Source of the DNA: Selaginella moellendorffii
Taxonomy: Eukaryota > Streptophyta > Lycopodiopsida > Selaginellales > Selaginellaceae
Reading direction: 5' to 3'
NCBI RefSeq assembly: GCF_000143415.4
Contig: NW_003314283.1
Span: 320,752-384,751, forward strand
DNA: 64,000 nt
Shown here: piece after piece, positions 1 to 12,999 of the stretch
How the letters are laid out: each line of letters begins with the position of its first letter
Numbering within the stretch: the first letter of the stretch is position 1
The notes under the pieces: generated by a model
Databases searched by the model: none
The model's input: the letters and a program-made list of their open reading frames with translations, nothing else
What the model was told of the DNA's origin: nothing
Translations under genes and position numbers: made by a program

Positions 1-454
1 AAGGTGCTAATTTCAAAAGGGGTGGCCCATGGGGTTAGGTATGGAGGAATCCATGCATGATCACAAACTTGTCAAGTAAAAGGACTTGGCAATGCAGAGG
101 AACTAAGTTCCTAAGTTATGATTTATAGCGTGCTTTAACTATAAGTTGGTGCACCGGCGTGGGGAGTCACGTCAGGCATCTTGGATGATGCCTTTCATAG
201 ATGCATATACGAAGGTTAGGTTCAAGTCCTGACCCTCTAGTGCTTGGGTTTGTGTCCCAACTCACTAGGGCGTGGTGATGGTTTGAAATATGAGGACACT
301 CATTTTTTGGTGGTCATGGACTCCAAGTAAGGAGACTGGCTTGGGCACACCGGAGTTGTGATGCACAGTTATATTGCTTAGTGTGGCTCGGCATATCTAA
401 ATTAAACACTTTGGTGTGAGTGGCACCAAGACGTAATGAATGAAATGAGGACAC
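1..454 (+). mobile_element. Family-1 LTR retroelement copy A, 5' internal part
   Basis: This stretch is the reverse complement of the internal region of copy B (about 3340-3800), for example the blocks around ttatagttaaagtg and gccgagccacactaagcaat. It is therefore plus-oriented internal sequence of the same non-coding retroelement family. It stops at the 5-bp duplication GACAC (450-454) that borders copy B and resumes at 7728 on the other side. No open reading frame of interest is present. The 5' LTR of copy A lies outside the window. Confidence 0.85.
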
Positions 455-2068
455 TGTAAGCGACTAAATTTTTCTATTCTACTTTAGTCACTTTAACCAC
501 ACCTCTGACCATTTGGAGGAGTCTCATTCACAACCTCCATAAGTCCCACTCAGGACTTGCTAGCCCCAAGAATGACATCCATGCCACTCAACCTTTGCAC
601 TTGGTCCTAGTGCTCCACGTGTCCGGTCCCATGACCGACACCCCAAGGTACCACTGACATATCAGCCTGTTATGCTAAGGCCATGCCCCTTTACCTTGGT
701 CACACTGGTGGTCTAACACCACCTGCATCACAATCCTATCTCTCAAGGACTGGGCCATCCGTCCATGAGTGATCATTCCATATCCACTCCTTAGCATCCT
801 TAGGATGCCCACAGGCGTGGGGAATAGCCTTCCCCAATATCCCTTTTCCAGTCTTCACCAAGTCCCTTTCTGCCCATGGCCGTGTTCGCCAACACTGCCA
901 CTGGATCGAGGCCCACAGGCTTGACCACTAAGTCCCACGGTCCTCTGGGACTTCCTCACCACTCGACTGTATCCTTGGTCACTACACCAGAGGACTACTC
1001 TTCCTTTCCACAGTCTGGGCCTTTGGGACAACATTTCAAAACACCGTGGTCCTACGCGGGCCTCATAGGTACTCTCCGCGCCTTCCGCCTTTGGGTGCTC
1101 TAGCCATGGGCTTAGAGCGAGGTTCCGTTGAGCCACACCAGGTATCCAAGTAAGTAGTGCCACCCATACTTGGACTGGGAGCATCGACCATTCGATCTCC
1201 CGGGGGAACTAGAGCCGGCTCTTGAACACTTCACCAAGCTACCCCACTTGTTGGTCCGTATTCACTCTAGTCTTGGACTTCCCAGTGGTCAGTTCATCAC
1301 CCAACACTGGGATGGCCTTCCTGGGCCAAACTGGCCTTTCCTGGGCCGAACTGGCCCTTCCTGGCCAAACTGGCTCCACTGGGCTCCAACCCCCACACTC
1401 TCCTTACTATACTTTTGGAACCCCCCGCAGCCCCCCCCCCCCTGGGGGACGATTGCTTTGGGCTTTCACCCAACTGCCTGTATTAGTATTCGGACTCGGT
1501 CTCGGGCTCAAACTCGGACTCGGACTCGGTCTCGGTCCCGGTTTCGGACTCGGACTTGGTCTCGGTCTCGGTCTTGGCCTCGGTCTCGGTCTCGGTCTCG
1601 GTTCCATCTTGGACTCCATCTCAGACTCCATCTCGGGTCCATCTCGGACTCCATTTCAGACTCCATCTCGGACTCCATCTCGGGTCCATCTCGGACTCCA
1701 TCTCGAACTCCATCTCGGGTCCATCTCGGACTCCATCTCGAACTCCACCTCAGACTCCAACTCGGGTCCATCTCGGACTCCATCTCAGACTCCACCTCGG
1801 ACTCCAACTCGGGTCCATCTCAGACTCCATCTCGGACACTTTCACGTGTCATGTGTTGGTCCTTTTGGGTCCCTTTTTGAAGCCTCGCTTATTGCTCGCT
1901 TCATGCTCATTCCTTGAGCACTCCATTGGGAGTTCCACTCCCGCTCTCAACCTTTCAAGCCGGAGCCTTTTAGTCCAAACGTGTTACGCTCGTTTAGCTT
2001 TTGCTTCGGCCACTACCACGTGGCACCCTTTTGGCTCCACTTTGGGGCATAGGGATTTGTGTCTCACA
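455..2068 (-). repeat. 3' LTR of copy B
   Basis: The LTR is 1,614 bp and matches 6119-7727 along its whole length. It contains a GA/CT-asymmetric minisatellite at about 1490-1845, built from the units ggactc/ggtctc and then ggactccatctc/gggtccatctc. Long open frames through this array (Arg-Ser, Asp-Arg or Met-Glu-Ser dipeptide runs) are artefacts of the repeat and not genes. Confidence 0.92.
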
Positions 2069-2080
2069 ACTCCACCACCC
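2069..2080 (-). other. Polypurine tract of copy B
   Basis: Read on the minus strand this is GGGTGGTGGAGT, directly followed by the LTR start TGTGAGACAC. The same purine tract precedes the LTR at 8967-8978 (copy A, plus) and follows the LTR at 44399 (copy C). Confidence 0.8.
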
Positions 2081-5000
2081 ATAGACGAAGTTTGATGTCT
2101 TCATCGAACGGTAAACCCTCTCATAAAGTAACACCTGCATGTATTACCAGTTCCATCCTTGGCACCCAGCCAATATTTGTCTATGGTTTGACACCAAAGG
2201 CTCACCATGCCTTGTCCATCTTCTAAGGAGCATAGTCTCTCCAACATAGAGACTCATTCGGCTACCTGGGGTGGTTTGCTCTCTTTTATTAGTTCAGTTC
2301 TCGCTAAACCCGTTAGAGATATCGTTTCTAACTCAATTCCACTACTCATTCTCGAGTAGTCTCAGATTCTATCGACATAACCTTTGCACTTTGGAACGTT
2401 TACTTTTGACTTCTTGAAGTCAATTTCCTAGGTGTCTCTGACACCTTGCATTGCACATATTGTACAAGTCCACTTCCCTATCCTAAGAAGTCCTCTACTT
2501 GAGGGCACCATCATCCTCTTTTCCATTTTGTGCCACCCTTGGCACTACGTTCCAATTATCATCATTTGTGCCAGGGTTGTCCACAGCCCTATCCTTTGGC
2601 TACTTTGCTGCTCCTCACTTGGAGCTTTTACTTTGCCAAATTGGAGCACTTGGGAATCTAACCTTGGAAGTCTACTTCCTTTCCCGCAATCCGTTAGCAT
2701 CAAACACATTATTGTTCCTTGGCTAACCTCGCCATTTGGATTCCTCCCATTAAATTCTATGGCCAAAACTTGGCCACTAGTCTTTTACTCCTATTCATTG
2801 ATTGTTGCATTAAGCAACAAAGGATCACTACTTCCCTCCTTGAGGTATTCTTTTGGTTCCATGGCAAAGCTCCATTTCGCCAAGTCCAGAGGGTGCTCAC
2901 CCCTAATAGGTCTCTTTAGCAACTTCTACTATGGGCCTCTTCTACGGCCCAACATTATGACCCTCCCATAGGTCCTTTCTAGAGACTACTTTCTTGAACT
3001 CATAATGTATCGTCGTAGTTCATTTCCCTTAAGTGCCCTTCCCACTTGGTCACCTTGACCAAGCCACACCATTATCAATAGTTCAAATCAACGCTTTGAA
3101 TTAGGAACCTTGTTCCTTAACTTCAAAAGGACCTTGTCCTTGTTTAGCCATACGATCACCTAGTGATCTAATCTTGACACCTTAACAGGTTTACCAATAG
3201 GTACTAGGTCTCCCAGACCTTTAACTTGTTGACCATGACCCCGGGGGCATCCCCCACACTTGGCGGTGTGCCCAAGCTAGCCCTTCCAGCCAAGGGTCCA
3301 TAGCAACTGAGACTGGGTGTCCCCATCTCATTCACCACGTCCTTGGTGCCACTCGCACCAAAGTGTTCAAGTTAGATATGCCGAGCCACACTAAGCAATC
3401 TAACCGTGTATCACGACTCCGGAGCATCCCCCGCTTGGCGGTGTGCCCAAGCCAGTCTCCTCACTGAGAGTCTATGACCACTGAAATATGAGTGTCCTCA
3501 TATTCCAAACCATCACCACGCCCTAGTGATTTGGGATTCGAACCCAAACACTAGAGGGTCGGGACTCGAACCCAACCTCCGTATATGCATCTACAGACGG
3601 CATCACCCAGGATGCATGGCGTGACTCATCACGCCGGTGCACCAACTTATAGTTAAAGTGCGCTACAGATCACAACTTAAGAACCTAGTTCCTCCACACT
3701 GCCAAGTCCTCTCACTTGACAAGTCTGTGATCATGCATGGACTCCTCCATGCTTGGCCCCATGGCCCACCCTTTTTGAAGTTATCACCTTCAACTAGGGT
3801 ATTTGTTCCCCCGACTTGCCAATCTCGCTTGGCAAGTCCTCCGACCACTGTAACATGGTTCCTGCATAAGCGTGAAAGTCCTTGACCATCGACGTTCATT
3901 CAAAGCCCTCTCTTTGAACACTCGGGAACTACTTTCCTAACCTTGATAGCCTTGCTTCATGGCAAGCTTCAAGACCACGCTCCTGCTACGCCACTCTAAT
4001 TTTGCGCGTTCCATGAACCATTTACACTTGGCCTTTCTAGGTACTAAGCTACCTAGAATCGTCTTTGGGAACCTTGAAGGAACTCTGTCCCTTAGCTTGC
4101 TAAGGCCTCCCTTTTTGCAAGCTTTATAGTTGCCATATAGTCTAACATGGACAATTCTATATTTTAGACTCCCCATGGCATCACGGTTGCTAGCAACAAC
4201 ATCCTCGAGCACCTTCTTGATTCTCCACTCCCAACTTGCATAACCATCGTTGAATATGCCCTTCGATTTCTATAGTTCAGTTTCATCCCAATACTACTTG
4301 CCTTTTGGCCCCATATGTTTCATTTGGTTATTCTCCTCCAGACTAGGAGGATAGCTTTGCACATTTTACTATATCTTAACAAGTATTCTTAGGGATGAAC
4401 CTACTCGATAGCCTAGGGAGTGGTTCCTCAATCTTGGGCATGCTCACCTTATAATCCTACACATTGGGATTAACGTTGCTACTTATGGGCCTTTACATGC
4501 CCATCACTAGCCTTGCCAAAATTCCATTTTTGGCTGTCCAATTCGAGTAGACAGTCTTCTCCTGTCTCCACAACCTTGGACATTTGGATAGCACCTTCTA
4601 TCCATCATTCGCTAGGGACTTAGTCCCTTGGGCCTTATCTATTGCCCTTGCGACATGAAACACCACCTCTTGGTGTTCTAGAGTGTTTGGGTGTCCCAAT
4701 GATAGCCTCCTAACAATGAACATTCCCGTTTACAACATTAATTTACTATATTGCAATATAAACAATTTATCCCCCGTAAGGGTATATCTAACTTCCTTAT
4801 GCCATCAAAAAGTCTTGGGTAGCTACCTTTTACCCATTTAACCAATTATCTTGCACTTTTTGTTTAGTTGCCCCATAATTATTAAGTTCTATAACTCATT
4901 GTTTGGTGCTTCCACACCTCTATCATTATCTAGGTCACCACCCTCCAACCGCATACTTTCCAGCTTAGGCCATGCCATTCCCACTTCCGTTGGGATTCCC

Positions 5001-6102
5001 TTGGCAAAGGGTTCTTATGAACCCACCATTATAACCTCAAGGTATCACACTTTGGCATATTTGGTGTCTCCACACCATCGGCCTCACGAGCCTACCTTTA
5101 TGACACTACTTATTAGTGTCTAGGTCTTTGCCAAGACCAATATAATTGTTCCCCATGCTAACTATCCGTTAGCACCGCACCATAGTGTTTGCACCCAACT
5201 CTGGGCCAAAGTTGCTTTCTTCTGGGAACATTTTTCCCACAATTTTAGTATGGCACATTTTGCCATTAATGAGATACCTACTGTTCTCATACTTGGATCT
5301 TATGATCCTCCCCATACCTCATAGGGCACCATACACCTCAGTCCAAATGCTTTAACCAATCCCTTAGGATCATTCCCTGACTCCGCTTGAGTCATCCAGC
5401 ATTTTTGGACTTTGCTAATCCAACAACCTGCGAGGTCTCAGTCTTAGAGGTGCCAACTCACTAAAATACAACTTCTTGTATTCATATCCTACTCACAAGA
5501 ACAATCTTTGCAAGTGTTACTCTAACACTTAATGATTTTCTTGGGGCTAACCTTTGCCCCTTATGACTACTTGTCCATGTGATAAGAATAGCAACTCATC
5601 TTTAAGTACACCCCCAACTCCTTGGGTTGTTCCAGCATTTATTAGAGGTAGCCCCGGCTACCATTTCAAGGACTGGTATCCTCTTCTGTATTTAACCTCC
5701 CACGGTCAACAATTCCGGTCTCAAATTTATGAGTACCAGCCTCAACCATATAAGGGTAATCTTGTGACTCCTTTATTGTTTTGGAGTCTGCATCTTTCCC
5801 GTGATCCCAACTATAGTTGTTTACCACAACTACATTAGTTCGTTTGCTGCGTCAAACGCTCATCTGGATCACATCCTCAGCTCTCTGAGGAAACCCTTAT
5901 ACTGTTCCCAAGATCCCAAAGTCGTTCCCTTATTGGCCCTTTTCCATCCACCATATCGTGCACAAGTTCATGCATGAACTTGAGTGGAGAGCCATGTCCT
6001 TTCGATATGCTACTCCTCGAGGATAGGTCCATATCTAGGACCTTCCAATTCCAATACAAGCGGTGATATACTTGGCCACCAATAAGAGTCGGACTAAGGA
6101 AC

Positions 6103-6116
6103 AGCTCCGATACCAA
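6103..6116 (-). other. tRNA primer-binding site of copy B
   Basis: On the minus strand it reads TTGGTATCGGAGCT, starting 2 nt past the LTR end. It differs by one base from TGGTATCAGAGC, the usual plant initiator-Met tRNA primer site. The same site occurs beside the right LTR of copy C (about 60813-60826). Confidence 0.8.
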
Positions 6117-6118
6117 GT

Positions 6119-7727
6119 TGTAAGCGACTAAATTTTTCCATTCTACTTTAGTCACTTAACCACACCTCTGACCACTTGGAGGAGTCTCATTCACAACCTC
6201 CATAAGTCCCACTCAGGACTTGGGACTTGCTAGCCCCAAGAATAGCATCCATGCCACTCAACCTTTGCACTTGGTCCTAGTGCTCCACGTGTCCGGTCCC
6301 ATGACCGACACCCCAAAGTACCACTAACATATCAGCCCATTACGCTAAGGCCATGCCCCTTTACCTTGGTCACACTGGTGGTCTAACACCACCTGCATCA
6401 CAATCCTATCTCTCAAGGACTGGGCCATCCGTCCATAAGTGATCATTCCATATCCACTCCTTAGCATCCTTAGGATGCCCACAGGCATGAGGAATAGCCT
6501 TCCCCAATATCCCTTTTCCAGTCTTCACCAAGTCCCTTTCTGCCCATGGCCGTGTTCGCCAACATTGCCACTGGATCGAGGCCCACAAGCCCGACCACTA
6601 AATCCCACGGTCCTCTGGGACGTCCTCACCACTCGACTGTATCCTTGGTCACTACACCAGAGGACTACTCTTCCTTTCCACAGTCTGGGCCTTTGGGACA
6701 ACATTTCGAAACACCGTGGTCCTACGTGGGCCTCATGGGTACTCTCCCCGCCTTCCGCCTTTGGGTGCTCTAGCCATGGGCTTAGAGCGAGGTTCCGTTG
6801 AGCCACACCAGGTATCCAAGTAGGTAGTGCCACCCACACTTGGACTGGGAGCATCGACCATTCAATCTCCCGGGGGAACTAGAGCCGGCTCTTGAACACT
6901 TCACCAAGCTACCCCGCTTGTTGGTCCGTATTCACTCTAGTCTTGGACTTCCCAGTGGTCAGTTCATCACCCAACACTGGGTATGGCCTTCCTGGGCCAA
7001 ACTAGCCTTTCCTGGGCCGAACTGACCCTTCCTGGCCAAACTGGCTCCACTGGGCTCCAACCCCCACACTCTCCCTACTATACTTTTGGAACCCCCCGTA
7101 GCCCCCCCTCCCCCCCCGGGACGATCGCTTTGGGCTTTCACCCAACTCCCAACTGCCTGTATTAGTATTCAGACTCAGACTCGGGCTTGAACTCGGACTC
7201 GGACTCAGTCTCGGCCCCAGTTTCGGACTCGGACTCGGTCTCGGTCTCGGTCTTGGCCTCGGTCTCGGTCTCGGTCTCGGTCTCGGTTCCATCTCGGACT
7301 CCATCTCGGACTCCATCTCAGACTCCATCTCGGGTACATCTCCGACTCCATCTCCGACTCCAACTCGGGTCCATCTCGGACTCCATCTCGGTCCATCTCG
7401 GACTCCACCTTGGACTCCAACTCGGGTCCATCTCGGACTCCATCTCAGACTCCACCTCGGACTCCAACTCGGGTCCATCTCGGACTCCATCTCGGACACT
7501 TCCACGTGTCATGTGTTGGTCCTTTTGGGTCCCTTTTTGAAGCCTCGCTTATTGCTCGCTTCATGCTCCTTCCTTGAGCACTCCGTTGGGAGTTCCACTC
7601 CCGCTCTCAACCTTTCAAGCCGGAGCCTTTTAGTCCAAACGTGTTACGCTCGTTTGGCTTTTGCTTTGCCATTACCATGTGGCACCCTTTTGGCTCCACT
7701 TTGGGGCATAAGGATTTGTGTCTCACA
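6119..7727 (-). repeat. 5' LTR of copy B
   Basis: The LTR is 1,609 bp and closely similar to 455-2068. It holds the CT-rich minisatellite at about 7165-7500. The outer end tctcaca is followed by the target duplication GACAC at 7728-7732. Confidence 0.92.
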
Positions 7728-10458
7728 GACACCCAATCTCAATTGCTATGGACCCTTAGTCGGAAGGGTTGGCTTGGGTGCACTGCCAAGTGTGGGGGAT
7801 GCCCCTAAGGTCATGGTGAACAACTTAAAGGTTTAGAGGACTTAGTACCTATTAAAGTGCCAAAATTAGATTACTAGGTGATCTTATGGCTAAAACAAGG
7901 ACAAAGTCCTTATGAGGTTAAGGGATAAGGTTCCTAATTCAAAGTGTTGATTTGAACTATTGATGATGGTGTGGCTTGGTCAAGGTGACCAAGTGGGAGG
8001 GACACCCAAGGGAAATGAGTTGTGTCAATGCAATAACATAGTGAGTCCGAAGAAAATAGTCTCTATAAAAGACCCATGGAAGGGTCTCAAAATGGGGTTA
8101 TAAGTAAAGCCCATAACAGAAGATGCTAAAAAGACATACTAAGGGTGAACACCCTCTAGACTTGGCAAAGCAAAGTCTTTGCTATGGAACCGAAAGGATA
8201 CCTCGAGAATGGAGGTAGTGATCCAATGTTGCTGGGTGCAACAATCAAGGATAGGAACAAAAAACTAGTGTCTAAGAAAAGAGCCATGAGAATCATGGGA
8301 AAGAATCCAAAAGGCAAAGTTAGGCCAAGAACACTAATATGTTAGGTGCTAACGAATTGTGGGAAAGGCAATGTGTTTCCAAGGATGGATTCTCAATTGT
8401 TCTGATTTAGTGAAAGGGGAAGCTCCAAAGAAGGGAGCGGTAAGGTAGACAAATGATAGGGCCATGGACAGCCCTAGCACAAATCATGATAGCTGGAACT
8501 TAATGCCCAAAGTGGCACGAAATAGAAGAGAGGATGATAATGCCCTCAAGTAAAGAACTTCCTAGGAAGCGGAAATGGAGTTACACAATATTTGCAATGC
8601 AAGGTATCGAAGACACCTAGGAAATTGACTTCAAGAAGTCAAAAGTAAAAGTTCCAAAGTGCAAAGGTTATATTGATGGAAACTAAGATTACTTGAGAAG
8701 AAGTAGTGGGATTGAGATAAAGATGGTGTCTGTAATAGGTTTAGCAAGAACTAAACCAATAAAAGGAGAGAACCACCACAAATGGTCCAATCAGTCTCTA
8801 AGTTGGAGAGACTATCCTTCTTAGAGGATGGGCAAGGCATGGTGAGCTTTCGATATCAAACCATTGACGAATATTAGCGAAGGGCCAAGGATGGAAAGGG
8901 TAATATAAGTTGGTATTACTTTATAAAATAGTTTATCATTCGATGAGGACATCAAACTTCGTCTATGGGTGGTGGAGTTGTGAGACACAAAATCCCTAGG
9001 CCCCAAAGTGGAGCCGAAAGGGTGCCACGTGGTAGTGGCCGAAGTGAAAGCCAAACGAGTGTAACATGTTTGGACCAAAAGCTCCAACTTGAAAGGTCAA
9101 GAGTGGGAGTAGAACTCCCAACGAAGTGCTCGAGGAACAAGCACGAAGCGAGCAATAAGTGAGTCCCTAGAAACGGGACCTGAGATGGACCCAAGATGGA
9201 GTCCAAGATGGAATTTGAAATGGACCCGAGATAAAGTTCGAGATGGAGTCCGAAATAGAGTCCGAGATGGACCCGAGATGGAGTTCGAGATGGAGTCCGA
9301 GATGGACCCGAGATGGAGTTCGAAATGGAGTCTGTGATGGACCTGAGATGGATCCGAGATGGAGTTCGAGATGGACCCGAGATGGAACCGGGACCGAGAC
9401 CGAGTCCGAGTCTGAGTTTGAGTCTGTGTCCGAGTCTGAGTCCGAGTTCGAATACTAATATAGGCAGTTGGGTGAAAGCCCAAAGCGATCATCCCCCAGG
9501 GGGGGGGGGGGGGGGGGGTCCCAAAATTTAATAAGGGGAGTGGGGGGGTTGGAGCCCCCTGGAGCCCGTTTGGCCCGGAAAGGGCCGTTTGGCCCAGAAA
9601 GGGCCTACCCCGGGGTGGGGGGTGGGCTGACCCAGATTAGAGTGAATACGGACTGATAAGCGGGATAGCTTGGTGAAGTGTTCAAGAGCTGGCTCTAGTT
9701 CCCCCGGGAGATCGAATGGCTGATGCTCCCAGTCCAAATGTGGTGGCACTACCTACTTGGATACCTGGCGTGGCTCAACAAAACCTCGCTCTAAGCCCAT
9801 GGCTAGAGCACCCAAAGGCGGAAGGCAGGAAGAGTACCCACAAGGCTCATGTAAGGCCATGGTGTTCTAAAATGTTGTCCCAAAGTCCCAGGCTGTGAAA
9901 AAGAAGAGGAGCAATCCTCTAGTGTAGAGACCAAGGACACAGTCACACAATGAGGAAGTCCTAGAGGACAGTAAGACTTAGTGGTTGGGCCTATGGGCCT
10001 TGATCTAGTGGCAATGTTGGTGAACGTAGCCATAGATAAAAAGGGACTTGGTGGGGACCGGAACAAAGATATTGGGGAAAGTTGTTCCCCATATTTGTGG
10101 GCATCCTAAGGATGCTAAGGAGTGGATCTGGGATGACCACTCATAGACAGATGGCCCAGTCTTTGAGAGACGGGATTGCAACACAGGTGGTGTTGGACTA
10201 CTGATGTGACCAAGGTGAATAGGCATGGCCTAGCGTAACAAGCTGATATGTTAGTGGTACCCTGGGGTGTCGGTCATGGGATCGGACACGTGGAGTACTT
10301 AGACCAAGTGCAAAGGTTGAGTGGCATGGATGCCATTCTTGGGGTTAACAAGCCCCAAGTCTTGAATTGGATTTATAGAGGTTGTGAGTGAGATTCTTCT
10401 TAGTGGTTGGAGAGGTGGTTAAGTGACTAAAGTAGAATGGAAAAATTAATCTTTTACA
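7728..10458 (+). mobile_element. Family-1 LTR retroelement copy A, 3' part
   Basis: This is the continuation of copy A after the copy-B insertion. It begins with internal sequence that is the reverse complement of about 2080-3330 (the accccgggggcatcccc region and neighbours). The purine tract GGGTGGTGGAGT follows at 8967-8978, then the LTR. The internal part is non-coding. The region is more diverged than copies B and C, consistent with it being the older host of the nested insertion. Confidence 0.88.
8979..10458 (+). repeat. 3' LTR of copy A
   Basis: It starts TGTGAGACAC directly after the purine tract and ends cttttaca. At 1,480 bp it is shorter than other family members. The GA-rich minisatellite is at about 9180-9460 and there is a poly-G run at about 9498-9518. 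The target duplication cannot be checked because the 5' end lies outside the window. Confidence 0.85.
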
Positions 10459-12999
10459 TTTGGTTAGTTTGGTTCCTAAAAAGCTTTAAATGGTGATTCA
10501 CTTTTACTTTCTTCTAACTTTGTTCTAGTGTTGATGGCATTGAAGTGATGCCTTGTCATTGACATTATTGTTGTTGAGATTTAAGTGAAATAATATTTCT
10601 CTTTATAAGATTGATATTGAGTTTCATTAATCTTGATGCAAATAGTGTTGATGTTTAGGTTATAGCTTTGTGTTATTAGCATTCATGCATTTGCTACTTA
10701 GCAACTATATATAAGCAACCAAAAGGAACGACTCAAGATATGATCCATAAGAGTTCAAATATAAAGGGAAAAGGCCCATAAACAAGAGTGCACCCTCTTT
10801 TCTAATCGGTTAAGGGTATTGGGATAATTAGGGTTAAGTGTCCTTGAGTTTAAATAATACTGAGCTAGGAGGACCAAATTCAAAAGATTACACTATATTA
10901 GCATTTAAACGAACTGAGTGGCAAGTTTGAATTAGTTTTGTTCTAAACGAGATTGTTTAATAGGAGTTGATTTTTGTTTTTTCTTGAAAAGTGAGTGGCA
11001 ACTTTGAGTTAGTTGTGTTCTAAACGAGATTGTTTAGTAAGGGTTGAACTTTAGTTTTTTCTTGAAAAGTGATTTAGTCATGGACTATATTAGTTTTACG
11101 AGAGGAAAAGTTAGTCATTAATATTGGAATGTTTGAATCTTTGTTAGATTTGAGTTGGGGATATATTGATCATTGATGATTCTTTTTGTGTTTGTTATAA
11201 AGTGAGTTATGTCTTGCTATAGATGAATTCACAAAGGATCATTTAGTGATCACTTATTGAACATAACTTTATTATGTTTAACTTTTAAATTGATGTAAAC
11301 ATGCTCTTCATTAATTTGGCATTATGAAGTTTAGGTTATGAATGTGTTGAAGAGGATATTATGGTGATTGTACCATAATTTCTTTTTAGCATTGAAGTTA
11401 GTTTATGCAAAGACTCATGATCATTTTTAAACAAGACTTAACTATAAGCTTCTTTGAGCTTTTGGTTTTTTAAATTATATGCTCATTATTCCATTTATTA
11501 AGAGTTGTTGGGGAAGGTATTTTAGCTCATTAGCTTTGATGTTGAAGCTAGCTTTTGCATCTGGCAATCATTAGTAACTATTAACTATCATCTAAGATAG
11601 TTGATTATTCTTGTCAAATGTTTTGTTTAATTATTGTTAATATAGAATGATATGCTATTCTTTGGGATGGTGGATTTTTTCTTCGACAATAATTATGCAT
11701 CTCTTCATTGATGTGATGATTGATGATCTTTTATAATAGTTAGTTATTCTCTTTAATGGTTTTTGATTTTTCGCAATACAATATATTCTTTATGTTTGCT
11801 CTCGATTGGTCTCTTGGGTTTAAAACATTGGTAGGATGTTACTAGCTCTTACTTAAGAAACTTGAGTTCCTTAGTATTATTGACTGGGATCTATTCAAGT
11901 TAAACCATAGTAATAATTAACAAAATAGAATGAATGTAGCAAGACTAATAAACATTTATTTGTGCCAAGTATTGTACTAGTTTAGTTCTGATAAATTAAA
12001 TGTTATTTTCTTTGGGTGATACATTCATGAGTATTTTGCTTGCCAATTAATGATACTTTGTGTTTTTGAGTTATCTTATATAAGTGGTTTAATACGCTAT
12101 CTACAATCTTTGATAGTTAAGTTTTCTCATTAAGTTTTCTTAATCATATATTAGCTATTGAATTTTTTTGGATAGTGAATTCTATGTTTTCCAACTATAG
12201 TTATCTTGGTGGTACCTATATTATAATATTGGTTTATCGGATGACAACTTACTTGGAATACTTTTGTGTTCTTATCTAAGATTTATTCATTGATAATTAA
12301 GTCTCTTAGATATCAGTGTCTCTAACTTTGATATTATCCATCTATTGATCTTAAAGTTTGGGCCAGTATAGGCAAACTAACTTCGGCACTTCATGGGTAT
12401 GGTGAAATCTTTAATCATAGGGTAAATACTGTCAACCGGTCATATCACCCGCCTCTCTGTCAATATTCCTTATTTTTGTAAAGGGCATTATCTTGTAAAT
12501 AACTCTAACTACCTATTTACAATAATTTATCTAAACCTTATTGATGGGTTTTGTTTCTTTGCTCAAAAGGGTTAGGGTCTTTGGCTTCTCTCTTTATGTC
12601 TCTACAGGTAAAGGTGTATCACACTTTTGTAAGTTAGGTGACACCAAGAGTAGCAAGGGTGGCACCGTTGGTCATTTCTTTATCAGCGACGGCTGGAAGG
12701 TGTCTGAGTTGGTTCTACATCTGTGTTAGATAAAAAGGTTACCTTAACTCATTTAAGTTGGTGCATTTTTTACAAAGTGTGAACACTATGAACTTAAGGA
12801 AGATCAACATCCTTATCGATGAATACTCTAATCTAGAGCACCACCTTTGAAACAACTTTAGAAAAAGAGGAAAGTGCCGCAAATATGACTACAAGTATCA
12901 AAAATTACTTGTTGGTTAGTCCTTTTGAATATTTTTTCCTTTTTAACACGAGGTCAATATTGTTGGATCCTTTATCAGTCTCCACTCAAACTAGTTAAG
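10459..12999. other. AT-rich intergenic sequence without recognisable genes
   Basis: I see no supported gene here. The sequence is AT-rich with short open frames only. A tandem duplication of a 77-78 nt unit lies at 10916-11070. The rest looks like decayed repeat DNA. Confidence 0.6.
10916..11070. repeat. Two-copy tandem repeat, 77-78 nt unit
   Basis: Copy 1 spans 10916-10992 and copy 2 spans 10993-11070. Both start gagtggcaa and end cttgaaaagt, and share the block ctaaacgagattgttta. A few substitutions separate them. Confidence 0.8.

Larger units (their letters stand above)
455..7727 (-). mobile_element. Complete family-1 LTR retroelement, copy B (minus)
   Basis: This is a complete element with two LTRs (455-2068 and 6119-7727) in direct repeat, both bounded by TG...CA when read on the minus strand (TGTGAGACAC...GTCGCTTACA). 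A primer-binding site abuts the upstream LTR at 6103-6116, and a purine tract abuts the downstream LTR at 2069-2080. A perfect 5-bp target duplication GACAC flanks it at 450-454 and 7728-7732. The roughly 4.05-kb internal region has no gag or pol ORF; stops occur in all frames. That fits a large non-autonomous derivative mobilised in trans. It is inserted in opposite orientation into another copy of the same family. Confidence 0.93.

Noticed and set aside
855-1184. ORFs of 75-109 codons before the minisatellite, repeated in each LTR
   Set aside because: They are not conserved in frame between LTR copies, and the sequence lies within LTRs.
1170-2095. Long ORFs rich in Arg-Ser, Ser-Asp or Met-Glu-Ser dipeptides
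   Set aside because: They are translations of the LTR minisatellite. Similar frames recur in every LTR (7187, 9097, 40840, 43450, 61801) and are open on both strands because the unit length preserves frames.
3600-3640. Palindromic ggcgtgactcatcacgcc in the family-1 interior
   Set aside because: It resembles half of the 22-bp transposon palindrome but has a different outer sequence and is part of the retroelement (also near 45960 and 155). I treat it as unrelated.
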